In this document: piece by piece, positions 63,249 through 64,000 of the stretch
Layout: each line of letters starts with the position of its first letter
How positions within the stretch are numbered: position 1 is the first letter of the stretch
Assembly: GCA_947496535.1 (NCBI GenBank)
Contig: CANMDE010000001.1
Coordinates: forward strand, 1 to 64,000
Direction: 5' to 3'
Length of the DNA: 64,000 nucleotides
Origin: an uncultured Paracoccaceae bacterium
GTDB taxonomy: Bacteria > Pseudomonadota > Alphaproteobacteria > Rhodobacterales > Rhodobacteraceae
Position numbers and translations under genes: made by a program
Notes under the pieces: model-generated
What the model saw: the letters and a program-made list of their open reading frames with translations, nothing else
What the model was told of the DNA's origin: nothing
Database searches by the model: none

Positions 63249-63473
63249 GACTTGCGGCCACGACCCCAGACTGCCTTCTGAGTATCAGTGCCTGATCATT
63301 AGGCGGGCAATTTCCTATTGCCAAAAGGTTCCCCTGGGTCAATCTGGGTGGCCCCCTTGCGTTTTCAAAAATAACGACAAAGAATGATGCATCAGCGCAA
63401 AAATGCGCCACGGCAACCAAAAACAACCAAAGAAGACGATGCGGCAATGCGGCAACGTCAGGGAGTTCCAAAA

Positions 63474-64000
63474 ATGAAAATCACGCAAAAGTTCTTGGCA
63501 ACCACTGCTATTGGTCTGCTCGCTATGTCCTCGGTCGTCTATGCTGACAGCCACGCCACCCACCCCGAAACTGGCGAGGCATTGGCATCCGATCAGACAT
63601 TCACCTACCGCGTCGGTGATGAAAGCCCGTCTTATGATCCCGGCGTGGTTGAGGATACCTACGGTGCCGAGGTGGTCCGTGACCTGTTCGAAGGTCTCTA
63701 TAATCAGGACGCCGCTGGCAATCTCGAAGCAGGCGTCGCGCTTAGCCATAATGTCAGCGACGACAACCTTGTTTACACATTCGACCTACGTGACGATGCC
63801 AAATGGTCCAACGGCGATCCAGTAACAGCCGGTGATTTCGAATACGCGTGGAAGCGCGCCGCCTCACCAGAGCTCGCCTCGCCCTACGCGTGGTACATCG
63901 AATTGATGTCGCTTGAAAACGCGGCAGAAGTCATTGCTGGCGACATGGATCCTTCAGAACTGGGCGTGACCGCCATCGATGACACCACGCTCGAAGTGCG
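63474..64000 (+). CDS. Peptide ABC substrate-binding protein (partial)
   Basis: First 175 or so codons of an OppA/DppA-type oligopeptide-binding protein, cut by the window edge. The signal peptide MKITQKFLATTAIGLLAMSSVVYA ends near residue 24. The family N-terminus SYDPGVVEDTYGAEVVRDLF is followed by FDLRDDAKWSNGDPVTAGDF and EYAWKRAASPELASPYAWYI, typical of SBP_bac_5 peptide-binding proteins. GGGAG precedes the ATG by 8 bases. Permease and ATPase genes presumably follow beyond the edge. Confidence 0.9.
   Translation, partial: MKITQKFLATTAIGLLAMSSVVYADSHATHPETGEALASDQTFTYRVGDESPSYDPGVVEDTYGAEVVRDLFEGLYNQDAAGNLEAGVALSHNVSDDNLVYTFDLRDDAKWSNGDPVTAGDFEYAWKRAASPELASPYAWYIELMSLENAAEVIAGDMDPSELGVTAIDDTTLEV

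Noticed and set aside
63306..63322. Perfect hairpin GGCAAT-TTCCT-ATTGCC after the YHYH gene
   Set aside because: Six-pair stem without a following T-run, so it could not be supported as a terminator.
1..64000. CRISPR array, tRNA, rRNA, prophage, toxin-antitoxin or defence genes
   Set aside because: Scanned for repeat-spacer periodicity, tRNA-like cloverleaf ends and phage or defence motifs; nothing supportable was seen, though short tRNA genes could be missed by eye.

Overview
The window is chromosomal DNA from an alphaproteobacterium of the order Rhodobacterales, most likely the Roseobacter group. The evidence is the TrcR-type DUF1013 regulator, paired DUF2125 proteins, a DUF4170 gene ahead of waaA-lpxK, a dciA-dsbA pair divergent from mutY, a Rhodobacter-type porin and a three-gene petABC (fbcFBC) operon. 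Genus cannot be fixed from sequence alone. Base composition looks even apart from some AT-rich spacers. I see no prophage, CRISPR array, rRNA or tRNA gene.

Layout. 0.3-6.2 kb (minus): a complete six-gene Mrp/Pha cation/proton antiporter operon with fused subunits A and B. 6.3-7.6 kb: a scar in which a decayed IS3-family element abuts, and probably interrupted, a decayed IS6-family element. 7.6-13.2 kb: trcR, a secreted RNase T2, a HAD phosphatase, a GH114-like protein with three C-terminal repeats, an RluA-type pseudouridine synthase and the PLP-homeostasis protein YggS. 13.4-18.8 kb (plus): porin, then leuS-lptE-holA. 18.9-22.8 kb: a YjbH/YjbF exopolysaccharide module with a tiny membrane protein (minus) and a divergent sulfotransferase-like gene. 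22.8-25.3 kb (minus): SDR dehydrogenase, degenerate crotonase and HI0933-type flavoprotein in one overlapping operon. 25.5-33.2 kb (plus): two tandem DUF2125 proteins, pmbA/tldE, an inositol-monophosphatase-family gene, DUF4170, waaA and lpxK. 33.2-36.7 kb: dsbA and dciA (minus), mutY and alkB (plus).

36.7-40.5 kb: a sugar-acid dehydratase of the L-arabinonate type and two beta-hydroxyacid dehydrogenases. 40.7-44.3 kb: a three-gene group 2-like capsule operon (KpsS-like, outer-membrane export lipoprotein, KdsD/KpsF isomerase) behind a perfect TTAA-N7-TTAA CtrA-type site. 44.3-53.4 kb: a putrescine island, with uptake genes potFGHI (minus) divergent from a GntR regulator and a catabolic operon (aminotransferase, FAD oxidase, aldehyde dehydrogenase). 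53.4-54.1 kb: an outer-membrane barrel resembling lipid A oxidase. 54.4-57.2 kb: petABC for the cytochrome bc1 complex. 57.3-60.6 kb (minus): thiamine transporter thiBPQ under a TPP riboswitch. 60.7-64 kb: a possibly frameshifted small membrane ORF, aroC, a secreted YHYH-domain protein and the start of an OppA-like protein cut by the window edge.

A recurring theme is the cell envelope. LptE, WaaA, LpxK, the LpxQ-like barrel, KpsS, KdsD, the capsule exporter, YjbF/YjbH, the sulfotransferase and the porin all build or decorate the outer surface, and three of them centre on Kdo. The second theme is energy and nitrogen from small organic solutes: putrescine, sugar acids, peptides, and the bc1 complex. 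Nothing here is a clear new defence or mobile system. The least explained pieces are the GH114-like repeat protein with a start site that may be masked by long-range pairing, the YjbH/YjbF/small protein/sulfotransferase cluster, the crotonase lacking its catalytic glutamates, and the DUF2125 pair.
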